Source: Micropterus salmoides
Lineage: Eukaryota > Chordata > Actinopteri > Centrarchiformes > Centrarchidae
Direction of reading: 5' to 3'
NCBI RefSeq assembly: GCF_014851395.1
Contig: NW_024044681.1
Span: 6,148,879-6,212,878, forward strand
Length of the DNA stretch: 64,000 nucleotides
Shown in pieces: positions 45,911 through 56,824 of the stretch. The position numbers were made by a program, and so were the translations under genes. Position 1 is the stretch's first letter; each line of letters begins with the position of its first letter. The notes below the pieces were generated by a model. The model was not told the DNA's origin and ran no database searches. It was given only the letters and a program-made list of their open reading frames with translations.

Positions 45911-46861
45911 ATGGAAAACTACAGCTACAACAGCTTCATACTCCAGCTGGAGGGGTTCAGTGTCACGAAGGATTCAATGTACCCTGTCTTTTGCCTGTTC
46001 TTTATTTCCTACATTCTTTCAATGGTTCTGAATTTAGGCCTTTTGGTTATAATTTGGATTGACAAGAACCTTCACCAGCCCATGTATCTGCTGTTATGCA
46101 ACCTGTCAGTCAGTGACATTATTGGAAGTACTCATATTTTGCCCCGTATGCTTATCGATATCTTGAGGCCTCCCTCTGAGCGTCTCATCAGTTATTATGA
46201 GTGTGTGGTCCAAGCTTTCACCACACAGTTTTTCAGTAGCACTTCCCACACTGTTCTCATGATTATGGCCTTTGACAGATATGTGGCCATCTGCAATCCC
46301 CTGCACTATGCTGCCATAATGACCAACAAGATGGTGATCAAGCTGACAGTTTCTGCCTGGGGAGTGGCCTTTTTTTTTGTTTGGATTCTTCTCGGTCTGA
46401 CCATACGGCTGAACCGATGCAGGACTCTGATCATGAATCCCTACTGTGACAATGCCTCACTGTTTAAGCTCTCCTGTGAAGATATATTCATTAATAACAT
46501 CTATGGCCTCAGTTACACTGCAGCCTTGCTCACCTCCTCTATAGGCAGCATGGTTCTCACCTATGCAAAGATTACGGTAGTCTGTCTGACCAGTAAGAAC
46601 AAATCTTTGAACAGTAAAGCCTTAAAGACCTGCAGCACTCACCTGGTTGTGTATCTGATCATGTTGATCAGTGGATTTATTGCCATTATTCTGCATCGTT
46701 TCCCGCAGTACTCAGACTACAGAAAACTTTCTGCCATTCTGTTTGTAATCGTCCCTGGCACTCTCAACCCCATTATTTATGGTGTGCAGTCCAAAGAGAT
46801 ACGAAAATTTTTATTTGAAATATGTCAGTCCAAAAAATGCTTGGCATGGTGGAAAAAATAA
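45911..46861 (+). CDS. Odorant receptor 2 (single coding exon)
   Basis: Intact 316-residue receptor. ATG of MENYSYNSF, four bases after the 3' splice site at 45906. It shows NYS glycosylation site, YYECVVQAF with the conserved TM3 cysteine, MAFDRYVAICNPLHY, INNIYGLSY before TM5, KALKTCSTHL in TM6 and LNPIIYGVQ in TM7. PMLIDIL and NPLHYAAIM differ from receptor 3, but its first 79 residues are identical to those of receptor 3. Upstream it matches receptor 1, downstream it matches receptor 3, so the array has a mosaic history. AATAAA follows at 46881-46886. Confidence 0.93.
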   Translation: MENYSYNSFILQLEGFSVTKDSMYPVFCLFFISYILSMVLNLGLLVIIWIDKNLHQPMYLLLCNLSVSDIIGSTHILPRMLIDILRPPSERLISYYECVVQAFTTQFFSSTSHTVLMIMAFDRYVAICNPLHYAAIMTNKMVIKLTVSAWGVAFFFVWILLGLTIRLNRCRTLIMNPYCDNASLFKLSCEDIFINNIYGLSYTAALLTSSIGSMVLTYAKITVVCLTSKNKSLNSKALKTCSTHLVVYLIMLISGFIAIILHRFPQYSDYRKLSAILFVIVPGTLNPIIYGVQSKEIRKFLFEICQSKKCLAWWKK

Positions 46862-46889
46862 ATGTTTACCCTTTTTGGCAAATAAATAA

Positions 46890-48325
46890 ATCATTTAAAA
46901 AACATGAACACTGAATAAAAGCTTTTTTGTAATCATTCTTTTTTTGCTTAAAACATAGCAAACATGTACTTTGTAACTATGTAAGTATTTATAAAAAAAT
47001 ATGTATGATTTGTTGACATCCACAGCTCTGTAGATGTCAACAGCTTTGTTGCTAAAAACTGAATAGAGCCATCGTTATTACTGTAAAGTCTGTACATTGC
47101 TTGGTGTAATTGTATTTAAAGAAGTCATTCAAATTGTGGTCATGATGGCAGTGTTGGTTTCCTTTGTAAAATGTGTTCTGTGGCCTTGCCTTCACCAGCC
47201 TGCTGCTGCTTTCTGCCTGTAGTCAGTACAGTCAGAGGCTGCGTTCATTTTGTTAGTTAAAACTATTATAGACATTTGTTTTTTGATGACCTTTGTTCAC
47301 ATCAAAAGCAAGTAGATAACTAAATAAAATTAACCTTTACAGGACAAACTATGATGAAATGCATTAACTGTTAATGGAAAACTATGGTTTAATTCAATTT
47401 GAGTTAAAGGATTATTAGTGACATTAAGGGTATGCTCACTTTTGATTTGGTTTGGTTAGTGAGGTGTTCTTTAAAGAATAAAATTAACTGATACATTTAA
47501 AGTGAGTTTAAGTGAGCTAATTACTATTATAAACCAAATTACTTGTCCAAATACCTGCATGCATTAACTGAACTTCTACCACCCACAATATAACCTTTTA
47601 AAATGTTGATTTAGCTTGCAGTGATAAGCAGCAGGAAAATAACAGAGGGGGTGGATACAACATAAAAACAGGCAGGCCATATTGCTTGAATTTAGGAAAA
47701 AATAAGCAAACATAACATTTTCATGTGGATGTAATATTAGAGTTTTGTTTTGTTTGCTTAAACACATCTGACCACTCTGACATCACATTTTCAGCAGTTT
47801 CAGCAGTTAGCATGCAGGCTGAAAATGAAGCTTACTAATAATTTTGAACAAAATAATAATTTTGTTTTTGCAAAATGCTCACAAAACATTAAAAACATGC
47901 AAGAAAAGTGAATGTTTCCATCTAACAACACAAGTTGTGGTCAAATCAATATAATATTTAAATCAATCATTATATAATGATAACAAAATACAAAATGCAG
48001 TCGAACCTTAATTTGTGTTATATTTCTGTGCCATTCATTGATACTTTACATAGTTACAGTATGTTCCACAAAAGGCAAACAGGCATATCACAGCATGAAC
48101 CATATTATTTTCACCAAACAAGATTTTATTAGAGACAACAAACCCTGCTCCATCATGCGTTTTTTAAAACATTTTTTTTGAGATGTCCTGTTGAAATAAT
48201 ATTAAAAAAAGAGACATTTCCTAAGAAAGTTTTTGTACTACATTCTTTCTTCAATGAACAAATAAAGAATTTCACTCAAAATCAGAAATACTCAAACAAA
48301 AACTTTTATTTTGCTGCATCAAATG
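46890..48325. other. AT-rich 3' flank of receptor 2
   Basis: 47088-47335 matches 58108-58385 downstream of receptor 3 (shared TCTGTACATTGCTTGGT, GTAAAATGTGTT.TGTGGCCTTG, TTCATTTTGTTAGT). The rest (47335-48325) shows nothing recognisable. Confidence 0.5.
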
Positions 48326-48329
48326 TTGA

Positions 48330-48650
48330 ATGGTATAAATAAAAATAAAATACAGTAAACATAAATATTAAACACCATTCATTCACAAGGAGGGAGTGGT
48401 GGAAGGCCACATTATCCCAAAGGAATTCATTAAGTGCATCGAGAAATTTGAAGAGGCGTTCTGTATTGTAGGGGCCAATAGTTAGATAAGGCGCCCCTCT
48501 GACCTGACACTCTAGCAATGGCCTGAATCTGTGCATTGATGTTCCTCCTGCTTCTCCTCACTTTACAGAAGCTGAAGCAGGCTTCATCCACATAAATTAA
48601 TTTGTGTTGTGCCCCTTCAGCATCGAGCCCCATTATTCTCTAAGAAAAAA
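48330..48650 (-). pseudogene. DDE transposase fragment (IS630/Tc1-related, DDE_3 type)
   Basis: On the minus strand, MGLDAEGAQHKLIYVDEACF (first catalytic Asp in YVDEA), then KVRRSRRNI, VSGQRGA and, in another frame, GPYNTERLFKFLDALNEF and LWDNVAFHHS (second catalytic Asp). A frameshift between the two and the loss of the last third, with its acidic residue, disable it. Different family from the Tc1 remnants at 26941 and 15640. Confidence 0.65.
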
Positions 48651-48769
48651 CACATCAATAAAACAAATTATTCCAGTTGCATGTAACTGTATAAGGCATT
48701 ACAATAACAAATCCTTACCTGCACATAAGGCCCGGGGATCATACCTTGGGTGTACCAGGTCTTTCTGTA

Positions 48770-48930
48770 TGATGTTTGCATGTTCTCCCAATGTCTGTGT
48801 GGGTTCTCTCCAGGTGACCGGCTTCCTCCCAACGTCTAAAGGCGTCCAGGCTAAGTTAATTGGTGACTCTAAATTGCCCTTTGGTGTGAATGTGAGTGTG
48901 AGTGGTTGTTCATTTCTTTGTGCCCTGCGT
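48770..48930 (-). mobile_element. Teleost interspersed repeat, copy 3, partial
   Basis: The plus strand reads TGCATGTTCTCCCAATGTCT, GTGTGGGTTCTCTCCAGGTG and GTTAATTGGTGACTCTAAAT, the reverse complement of the 3' half of the 30511-30874 repeat. Confidence 0.55.
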
Positions 48931-49308
48931 TAAACCTGCTACTAGATTAAAATTGACATTATGACAGTCAAAACAATGGGACTGTCAACTGCTGTCCTGT
49001 AGACAATGGACTGTATAAAAGAAGTGGGAGTAGTCATTGTGAGATAACCCGTTAGTTTGCCTTGAGTTTGGCATTTTAACTGTCGCCATCTTGATTTTTT
49101 GCAACCAGTTTCATTAATAATGTCTTACCAATCGAGAAAAAATGTAACGTCACTTCTTGTCTGCTATCATGTTTCAGTTTATATTCCATCAATAAAAATG
49201 AGTGAGATTAAAGTAGGCCGTCAAATATCTGAATCTTCCTCTTGAATTTTGCTTAAGAAAACATTTAGCAAAAACAATTTCGTTTTTACAAAACAATTTT
49301 GTTTTTAA
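48930..49308. other. AT-rich intergenic DNA
   Basis: Nothing recognisable. Confidence 0.3.
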
Positions 49309-49309
49309 T

Positions 49310-49350
49310 TAATCATTTAGCTGACGCTTTTATCCAAAGTGACTTACTAT
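49310..49350 (-). mobile_element. SINE family 1, first half (split copy)
   Basis: AATCATTTAGCTGACGCTTT followed by TATCCAAAGTGACTTAC, then the copy stops in a (TA)n tract. The other half is at 52259-52358. Confidence 0.6.
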
Positions 49351-49351
49351 C

Positions 49352-52255
49352 TATCTATATATATATATATATATATATAAAATCTACATCTCTATATATC
49401 TCAAGTTATAAAACCTCTATTTGCACAATTTTCTGCTGTAGCGAGAATGCTGCACGTGTTGATTTTAGATAGCAGAGGGCATAGCGTTGCTGGCCAAACA
49501 GCTGCGTGCTTGCCGAGAGGTCAAGGGGCGCCGGGAAAATACAGGAAGTAAACTGCGCTATTTGGCGTGGACTGGCTGCTGCTGTTATCGCACAATGTGC
49601 TAATGTGTTTGTTTAGTGGTGTATGATGTATGTATTAAATTTCACATTGTATGTAATTGTTGCGTATAGCCGATGCTTGTGGAAGAAACCATGTGGGCCA
49701 CGAGAGCTCGTTATACGTGAGTTAGGTATGAAACGGAAGTTACCTAATAAATGTTGTTTTTATTTGTATAACTAATGTATCTATCTGTGTATGGACACAT
49801 ATTGTTTAGTGGTTAGCACAACTGATGTGTAATGTTTACTGTACAGTGTTGTAATTGTTTTTTTGTCCTCTTAATAGAGGTGCCACTGCCATATTTTTGT
49901 AACCGTGTTTATGCCGTATATGTGCCAACTTTGGGCTGCATTCCTGTTATGTATACGTAATATAATAACACAGACTCACCGCTCTGGCTACCCGCCTAAA
50001 GACATACAAGGGAGAAGCAGAAGCAAGATCCAAAGAGTACTCTTAGTAGCAGGGTAATAACACAAGATCAGATCCACCCAGGGCTGAGACTGAACAGTAC
50101 TGGAAGAGGCTAGTGGATCTTAGAACAGATCACAGCAATCTCCCAGAACAATAACCAGTAACCATTACAACGGCAGACATCCAAGAAAGAGTGGCAGGTA
50201 TGAAGAGCTGGACAGCACCAGGCCCTGACATGATCAACACCTACTGGCTGAAGAAACTAACTGCACTCCATAACTGGCTGGCAGCACAAATGAACCAACT
50301 GCTGATGGATGGGACCCACCCAGAATGGTTAACCCAAGGACGGACAGTCCTGATCATGAAGGACCCCCAGAAGGGAACAATCCCATCCAACTACCGGCTA
50401 ATAACCTGCCTCTGCACAACATGGAAGCTCCTGTCAGGCATCATAGCGGCTAAGATGAGTAGGCACATGGCTCAATACATGGACAGGGCCCAGAAGGGAA
50501 TGGGTAGTAATACCAGGGGAGCCAAGCACCAGCTACTGGTTGATAGAGAAGTCACTCAAGACTGCAAGACCAGGCAGACCAATCTGTGCACCGCCTGGAT
50601 TGACTACAAGAAAGCCCACGACTCAATGCCACATACATGAAAACTGGAACGCTTAGAAATGTACAAGATCAACAGGACACTAATAGCCTTCATCAAGAAC
50701 TCAAAGGGGCTGTGGAAAACAAGTCTGGAAGCCAACTCAAAGCCAATTGCACAAGTCACCATCAAGTGCGGCACATACCAAGGCGGTGCACTATCCCCGC
50801 TGCTGTTCTGCATAGGCCTGAACCCCCTCAGCCAGATCATCACAAAGACTGGCTACGGATACCAGTTCCGAAGTGGAACAACCTTCAGTCACCTCCTCTA
50901 CATGGATGACATCAAGCTGTATGCCAGAAATGAGCGAGATATCGACTCACTGATCCACACTACCAGGATCTACAGCAACGACATTGGAATGTCGTTCGGA
51001 CTGGACAAGTGTTGTCTCGTGGTATCAAAAAGAGGGAAGATGATCAGAACCGAGGGGATTCAACTACCAGAAGGCGACACTGCAGATGTTCAGGACAGTC
51101 AGAAAAGTCAGCTGAATGAGAAAAACAAGATCTGAGCCATCAACACATACGCCCTGCCAGACATCAGATACCCCGCTGGCATAATAAACTGGCCAAAGGA
51201 GGAGATAGAAGCTACTGACATCAAGACGAGAAAGCTCCTCACAATGCATGGAGGGTTTCACCCCAAATCCAGCACCCTGAGACTGTACACCAAGTGTAGC
51301 GAGGAAGGCCGAGGGCTCATGAGTGTCAAGACCACTGTCCAGGATGAAACGACGAAGATCCAGGAGTACATTAGGAAGATGGCCCCCAAAGATGAAGGGC
51401 TTAGTGAGTACCTCAGGCAGCAGAAACCCAAAGGTGAGAACAAGGAAGATGAAGAACCGTCATGGAGGGACAAGCAGCTGCACGGCATGTACCACAGACA
51501 AAGTGGCTGATATCGAGAAATCCTACCAGTGGCTGGAAAAGGCTGGACTGAAGGACGGCACAGAAGCACTAATCATGGAGGCACAAGAACAGGCACTCAG
51601 TACAAGATCAATAGAGGATGGGGTCTACCACACCAGGCAGGACCCCAGGTGCAGACTGTGCAAGGATGCCCCTGAGACAGTACAGCACATAACAGCAGGG
51701 TGTAAGATGCTGGCAGGAAGTGCGTACATGGAACGCCATAACCAGGTAACTGTCATAGTGTACAGGAACATCTGCCATGAATATGGGCTGGATGTCCCAA
51801 GGTCAAAATGGAAGACACCTCCTAAGGTAGTTGAGAATGACCGAGCTAAGATCCTGTGGGACTTCAAGATCCAGACTGACAAACTGGTGATGGCTAACCA
51901 ACCAGACATCGTGTTGATCGACAAACAGCAGAAGAAGGCTGCGGTGATAGATGTGGCGATCCCAAGCGACAGCAACATCAAGAAGAAGGAACACGAGAAA
52001 CTTGAGAAATACCAAGGGCTGAAAGAGGAGCTAGAAAAGATGTGGAAAGTAAGAGCAAGAGTGGTGCCAGTGGTAATCGGAGCACTGGGGGCTGTGACCC
52101 CCAAACTGGGAGAGTGGCTACAGCAGATTCAAGGTAAAACATCAGAGGTCTCTGTCCAGTCCTAGGAACAGCTGAGATACTGTGGACCCGAGTTTGAGGA
52201 TGACAAATACCACCTAGCAAGGGGTGAGAGGGGGATTTTTTATATATATATCTCA
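49352..52255 (+). mobile_element. R4/Dong/Rex6-type LINE inserted in a SINE
   Basis: Coding from about 49979 (ALATRLKTYKGEAEARSKEY) to the stop at 52163. Reverse transcriptase: MKSWTAPGPDMI, SNYRLITCLCTTWKLLSGII, AWIDYKKAHDSMPHT, GTYQGGALSPLLFCIGLNPL and LLYMDDIKLYA (catalytic MDD). The C-terminal part has a Cys/His finger (CRLCKDAPETVQHITAGC) and a restriction-like endonuclease (PDIVLID, then AAVIDVAIP), the hallmark of the R2/R4 group and of fish Rex6. A stop at 50638-50640, loss of sequence after 51100 and a frameshift near 51505 inactivate it. (TA)n tracts flank both ends (49355-49379 and 52243-52254). The 49380-49975 segment is unassigned, possibly its 5' region. Confidence 0.8.
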
Positions 52256-52258
52256 GAA

Positions 52259-52358
52259 GTCTTGCTCAGGGACACATTGGTGGATGTCACAGTGGGAAGC
52301 GAAGCCGAGTCTCCCACACCAAAGGCATTTATTTTATCCACTGCCCCATCACCGCCAG
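52259..52358 (-). mobile_element. SINE family 1, second half (split copy)
   Basis: GTCTTGCTCAGGGACACATT, GGTGGATGTCACAGTGGGAA and CTCCCACACCAAAGGCAT complete the SINE begun at 49310; about 50 bases around the break are missing. Confidence 0.6.
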
Positions 52359-52389
52359 ATTCCGCCAGCAGTCACATGAGATTAGATGG

Positions 52390-52465
52390 TGTTTTAATGG
52401 TAGCTGGTGATTTTAATCAAACAGATCTTAGAACTAATTTACCTAAATTCAATATTATAGCAATA
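52390..52465 (+). mobile_element. Very short LINE endonuclease fragment
   Basis: Encodes GVLMVAGDFNQTDLRTNLPK, the GDFN catalytic block of an APE-type LINE endonuclease. Nothing else of the element is present. Confidence 0.4.
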
Positions 52466-52570
52466 TTACTAATTACCGTATATGTACTTGTTATATCGTA
52501 TGTGTTGCTGTATTAATCTGTAACCTTTTTCTTAGTAGTTTCATCTCCACTGACGTGCACCTGTGTTCCT

Positions 52571-54744
52571 TGTTGTGGTGGCAGCCCGGCTGACGGTGAG
52601 TGTCTGTTTTTTTCTCCTTTTTATCAGTTATTCTGCTTTTTCCTTGGTTTTCTGTTCCCTGCCTGCCTTCCTGTGTTTTCTCCCCTGTGTGTGCTCTCTC
52701 TCCCTCTGCTCCTGAGCCCAGCCAATGACCCGCACCTGCACCTCATCAGCCACCTCGTCAGCCTGCCACTCAACCCCTTGTTCCCTCAATAAACCTCCTA
52801 TCCTCTGAGCATTGCATTTGGGTCCTCTCTGTCCCCACACCACACCACCCGAAACAGAACGATCAAGCCAACTATGGACCCAGTAACCGCCCTTCAGGAG
52901 GCAGCAAGTCAGCTGTGCAAGGAGCTGTTGGAGTTGGAGGAAAAGTGGAGGGGGTCAAGTCACGCGGGCTACAAGCTGGCTCTTTTGACCTTTTGTCAGG
53001 TAAAGGTTTCTCAGAGGCCGTGGCTGAGAGACGCCATCCCAGAGTGGCTGGCCAGATTTTTCCACCTCCCCGCTAGCCCCAGTGGACTTCTGCTCGATCT
53101 GCTAGCTGCAGGCTGGGAAGCGTCTCCCTCTCCTGCCAGACTAGCGCCCCTAGCCCCCAACCTGTTCCCCGGCCTGCTAGTCCCCAGCCCGGTCCCGAGC
53201 CCTCTAGCGCCGTTAGCCACCAGCCTGTCCCTCGTGATCCCAACGGCCTGCTGGCCCCCGGCCTGTTCCCCGGCCTGCTAGCACCGCTAGCCCCCAGCCT
53301 GTCCCTTGGCCTGCTAGTGCCCCTTGCCTCCAGCCTATCCCTCCTGCTCCCCAGTCGGCTGGCCCCCAGCCTGTCCCCCCGATCCCTGGCCTGCTAGTGC
53401 CGCTAGCCTCCTGCCTGTCTCTCCCGATCATCCAGCCCCTTAGGGCCGCTAGCCCCCTTGGAGGACCGACCGACGTCAGGCCTGTCGGTGGTCGGACCAA
53501 CCCCCGCTCCTCTTACTCTTTTGGATTGACTGGCTGCAACCCCACCGGTGGTCCGGGCCGACCCCCGAACCTCGCACCAAGGCCCTCAGCTCAGCAGCCT
53601 CGTCCCTGACTCTCCCTGCTGCTGTCTCACTGCCGGCCCGTAGCCCGGCTCCCCGGCCCCTGGAGGTGTCGTCTCGCCTCGCCTAGTCCGCCCTCGGGCG
53701 GTCCGCCGGACCTCCCTGGCTCCCCTGCTCCGCCCTCAAGCTGCCCAGCTCCATCCTCGGGCTGCCCGCCTGCCCTCCCTGGCTCCCCTGCACTGTCCTC
53801 TGGCTGCTCGCCGGACCTCCCTGGCTCCCCTGCTCTGCCCTCAAGCTGCCCAGCTCCGTCCCTGCTCCGCCCCCAGGACGTCCGCCCGAACCCTCAGGTC
53901 CCTCTGCTCTGCCCTCTGGATGCCCGTCTGTACTCCCTGGCCCCCCAGCTCTGCCCTCTGGCACCCCGCCTGAACCCTACCCATTTGCCTGACCCTTCCC
54001 AGTCCTGAAACCCTCTCTGAATTCCCTGTGTTTTGTTTTGGACCCTGGACCCCCACCCACCGGACCCCAGTGCGACTTCCTCCCCTGACGTTCGTCTGCC
54101 AAGCCCCGTCTAGTCCAGTGGGAAGGCCGCCGGGAGGCGTCCGTTGAGGAGGGGGCCCTGTTGTGGTGGCAGCCCGGCTGACGTTGAGTGTCCTGTTTTT
54201 TCTCTTTTTATCAGTTATTCTGCTTTTTCCTTGGTTTTCTGTTCCCTGCCTGCCTCCCTGTGTGTGCTCTCTCTCCCTCTGCTCCTGAGCCCAGCCAACG
54301 ACCTACACCTGCACCTCATCAGCCACCTCGTCAGCCTGCCACACCTGCCAGTTGTCAACCTCATCCCTGCCTGTATTTCAACCCCGGTTCTCCACACCAT
54401 TCTTGCTTGTTTGTCGTTGCTCCATATCGGTGCCACCTCTGCGTTCAGGCTCATGTTTTTGTGTTCTCTCAATTTCCCTGTGCTTTGTTGCTCCTGTCAC
54501 TAACACTGTCTGTTTTCCCTCCCAGGTTCACTCACCCTCGTCATCCGTTCTGTCGGCTGGGCTGATCCTCCGGTGCTCTCCTCTTTGGGCTTCCCCCACA
54601 GCGTCCTCCCAGTTCCCCCTTGCATCCTCCCTTCCTCGGCCCCAGTGTCTCCCTCCACTCCGGTCCCTCAACCCCTTGTTCCCTCAATAAACCTATCCTC
54701 TGAGCGTTATTTGGGTCCTCTCTGTCCCCACACCACCCGTAACA
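52571..54744 (+). mobile_element. Non-autonomous LTR retrotransposon with both LTRs and no pol
   Basis: 5' LTR 52571-52856 and 3' LTR 54159-54744 both begin TGTTGTGGTGGCAGCCCGGC and end CACCACCCG(A/T)AACA, starting TG and ending CA. The 5' LTR is shorter because about 300 bases are deleted after CAGCCTGCCA. AATAAA lies at 52788-52793. A polypurine tract (GAGGAGGGGGCCC) precedes the 3' LTR. GTTCCT before and GTTCTT after may be the target duplication. The 1.3-kb interior has one short gag-like frame and GC-rich repeats; there is no protease, reverse transcriptase or integrase. Movement would need another element's proteins. Confidence 0.75.
52874..53281 (+). CDS. Gag-like short ORF of the LTR element (unrecognised domain)
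   Basis: Starts 17 bases after the 5' LTR with ATGGACCCAGTAACC, a position and start typical of Gypsy gag genes in fish. The first 75 residues look like a folded, mostly helical domain (LQEAASQLCKELLELEEKW, GYKLALLTFCQVKVSQRPWL, IPEWLARFF). The remainder is low-complexity Pro/Ala/Leu repeat. No zinc knuckle is seen. I do not recognise the domain and assign no function. The DNA beyond 53281 stays proline-rich in shifting frames to about 54000, built on diverged repeats of AGCCTGTCCC/CTGCTAG-type units. Confidence 0.45.
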   Translation: MDPVTALQEAASQLCKELLELEEKWRGSSHAGYKLALLTFCQVKVSQRPWLRDAIPEWLARFFHLPASPSGLLLDLLAAGWEASPSPARLAPLAPNLFPGLLVPSPVPSPLAPLATSLSLVIPTACWPPACSPAC

Positions 54745-54884
54745 GTTCTTGGTACAATTCATTTCTGAGTGATGGTTTTATTGGGGAAAAGAAGGATCCT
54801 ATTCTGTCTCTTTCCCATGCTCAAGGCTGAGAAAAGATTTTGCTAAAGCTTACTGATGTCCCTAACCAGAATTCCCTATCTATG
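54745..54884. other. Short intergenic spacer
   Basis: Nothing recognisable. Confidence 0.3.
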
Positions 54885-55162
54885 TGATAGCGATAAGTTC
54901 TCTTCTTACTCAGGTGAAAAAAAGTCAACTTGTCAACTGGACTCAAGGAGACTCGACTTGAGGAAAAAGAGTCAGGTAAAATCCCAGTTACACTCACAGG
55001 GTACAGGACACACGACATGATGACGACACGACAGACTGAACAGATCTGACAAACATTTATACTCAGGCAAACAAGCAGGGCAGGTGGCACATCACATGAG
55101 TCATTCAAGACCAGAAACAACCCCCCCGACACATACAGAGCAGACATGCCAAATTGTGACAG
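54885..55162 (-). mobile_element. Probable LTR of a second element, - strand
   Basis: On the minus strand, a purine-rich tract (CTTGGAGTGGGGGTAC) is followed at 55162 by TGTCACAATTTGGCATG, the usual PPT-to-LTR junction. Further in are a TATA-like TGAGTATAAATG and the R-like GTTCAGTCTGTCGTGTCG. The LTR end (near 54885-54910) is not sharply defined. Internal sequence (55165-55450) is non-coding. Confidence 0.5.
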
Positions 55163-55164
55163 TA

Positions 55165-55735
55165 CCCCCACTCCAAGGAAAATCTCCTGATGTTCCTAAC
55201 CACAATTAAAACAAACAAACCACCAAAATAGTCCAGAAACACAAAGTTCTAGTTGACCCAGGGTGGCCAGGACCACAAAAATCTAATAGAGAGTCACTAT
55301 CAGAAAAACAGAAACAAGGTTCAAAGATGTGCCAGCCCGGGGCAGAGCAGGGAACCACAGGCAAGCAGCCAGCCGACTGAAAAGGGGGGTCTGACAGGGA
55401 GTCATCAGGCGGGCAGAGTACTGAAAAGGGCCATACAGTTCGGGGGATGAACTGGAGGTTGACCCGACAGGCTTGGCAGGTCAGGTGGTCGGCTGGTAGA
55501 GTGGGCTAGTCAATCAGTCAAAATCTGACTTGATCAACCATTTAATTAAATAACACTTGTGTTTATACTGCTGAATTTGATATCTCCAAAGCTTGTTGGA
55601 AGTAATAAGATCGACTAAATGAAGGTAATCCAGAGAGCAGCAAAAATACAAAGTCCATCGACTGAAAATAATCCAAAAGGACAGAACGAAACCAAACCGG
55701 TGTGGTGTATAACATATGTGCATTTGACCATTACA
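55165..55735. other. Intergenic or degraded LTR-element interior
   Basis: No motif-bearing frame. Possibly leftover interior of the element whose LTR is at 54885-55162. Confidence 0.25.
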
Positions 55736-55739
55736 GTTT

Positions 55740-56128
55740 AACATAATGCTCTGCAGCTGGAGAGAGGGACAGTGAACCCTTAAGGGGAAGTAATGATTGA
55801 TGGGTGTACAAAGAGTGAACCCTCCTATGGAATTTGACCTCTGACCCAGTGATAGGGGGAGAAGAGATTAGTGTGAATGAAGGGACTGTACCCTTCTGTG
55901 GGGTCTAACAGATGGTTACACTTATTCTACAGCACTGTGCCCTTATATGGTTTTTAGCAGAGACCTAAACATGTCCTATATAAGCTGTGTTCGATGTACA
56001 GAGAGACAGAGTGGTTATCGGGCTGGGTCACTCTCCAAGCTGCTGCAGAGCTTGTAATTTATGCTGAATTCTTTGATGTAATAAACTTTTATAATCAAGA
56101 ACAGTGTCAAGCGGATTTCTTCTCAACA
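55740..56128 (+). mobile_element. Solo-LTR-like sequence
   Basis: It has a promoter-like TATATAA (55977-55983), a polyadenylation signal AATAAA (56080-56085) about 100 bases downstream and a U5-like tail ending near GATTTCTTCTCAACA. This U3-R-U5 order fits an LTR of a retrotransposon or an old endogenous retrovirus. No adjoining gag, pol or env was found; the left end is uncertain. Confidence 0.45.
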
Positions 56129-56129
56129 C

Positions 56130-56650
56130 ATCATCGCAGCATTATCGTTCGGACACCACACCGGCAGACAAGCAGATGCTCACAGCAAAGTACGAACAAC
56201 TTCACAACCAAACCCAAAACAGACGAATACAAAATCAGACAGGGAAACAGACAGAAAACAGGATCAAAACAACAAGCATACAGACCACAATAAGATAAAC
56301 AACAAAACAGGCAGATCTATCAAACTAAACCCCCACAAACAAGGAACAAGAAGGTGAAAACACAAAGCAGACAGACAGAATTGTAACATTATGTGACTTA
56401 TGAAACGTTGTCATATGGCAAACAGAGGACAATATGGGAAAGTTATGCTTATGTCCCAAATATTTTCTTTTTGTAACGGTGCTGTGACCATAAAATAACC
56501 AATATAGAACGTCCCCTAAAATCTCTTAGGAAACATTATTACATGACTAACTTAGACCCAGAAGAGAATATTCTGATTAAGTTTGTAACAACATGTTCTC
56601 ATATGTAATTTTGTGATACACCCCCGGCCATTGCCAGCATATTATACTCA
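56130..56650. other. Intergenic DNA upstream of receptor 3
   Basis: A-rich, no gene recognised. The homology to receptors 1 and 2 begins only at about 56650. Confidence 0.3.
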
Positions 56651-56652
56651 TT

Positions 56653-56824
56653 GTTGCATGACACATTATCTGATGCAATGATAACTGATTCCCTTAAGAT
56701 ATAGATCTAGTCTCTAAAACACTGCAACAGAGGAGATCTTCATTAGAGCTGGTCGATATTACCAGCATTGAGCAGGGAGACACAAGACAGAGAAGCCAAG
56801 AGACTGAAACAAGAAACATTCAAA
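56653..56824 (+). promoter_or_regulatory. Promoter block and 5' non-coding exon of receptor 3
   Basis: Shares TTGCATGACACATT, CACTGCAACAGAGGAGAT and the donor GTAGGT (56825) with receptors 1 and 2, but the homeodomain core reads TAACTG instead of TAATTG and the TATA-like box is GATATAGAT. The acceptor is TCATTTCAG ending 56909. Confidence 0.45.

Noticed and set aside
51323..51505. First 60 codons of the 280-codon frame in the R4/Dong element
   Set aside because: They are out of frame with the LINE protein; the true reading enters this frame only from VADIEKSYQW after a frameshift.
53011..53964. Gly/Glu/Arg-rich minus-strand frames
   Set aside because: Antisense of the proline-rich interior of the LTR element.
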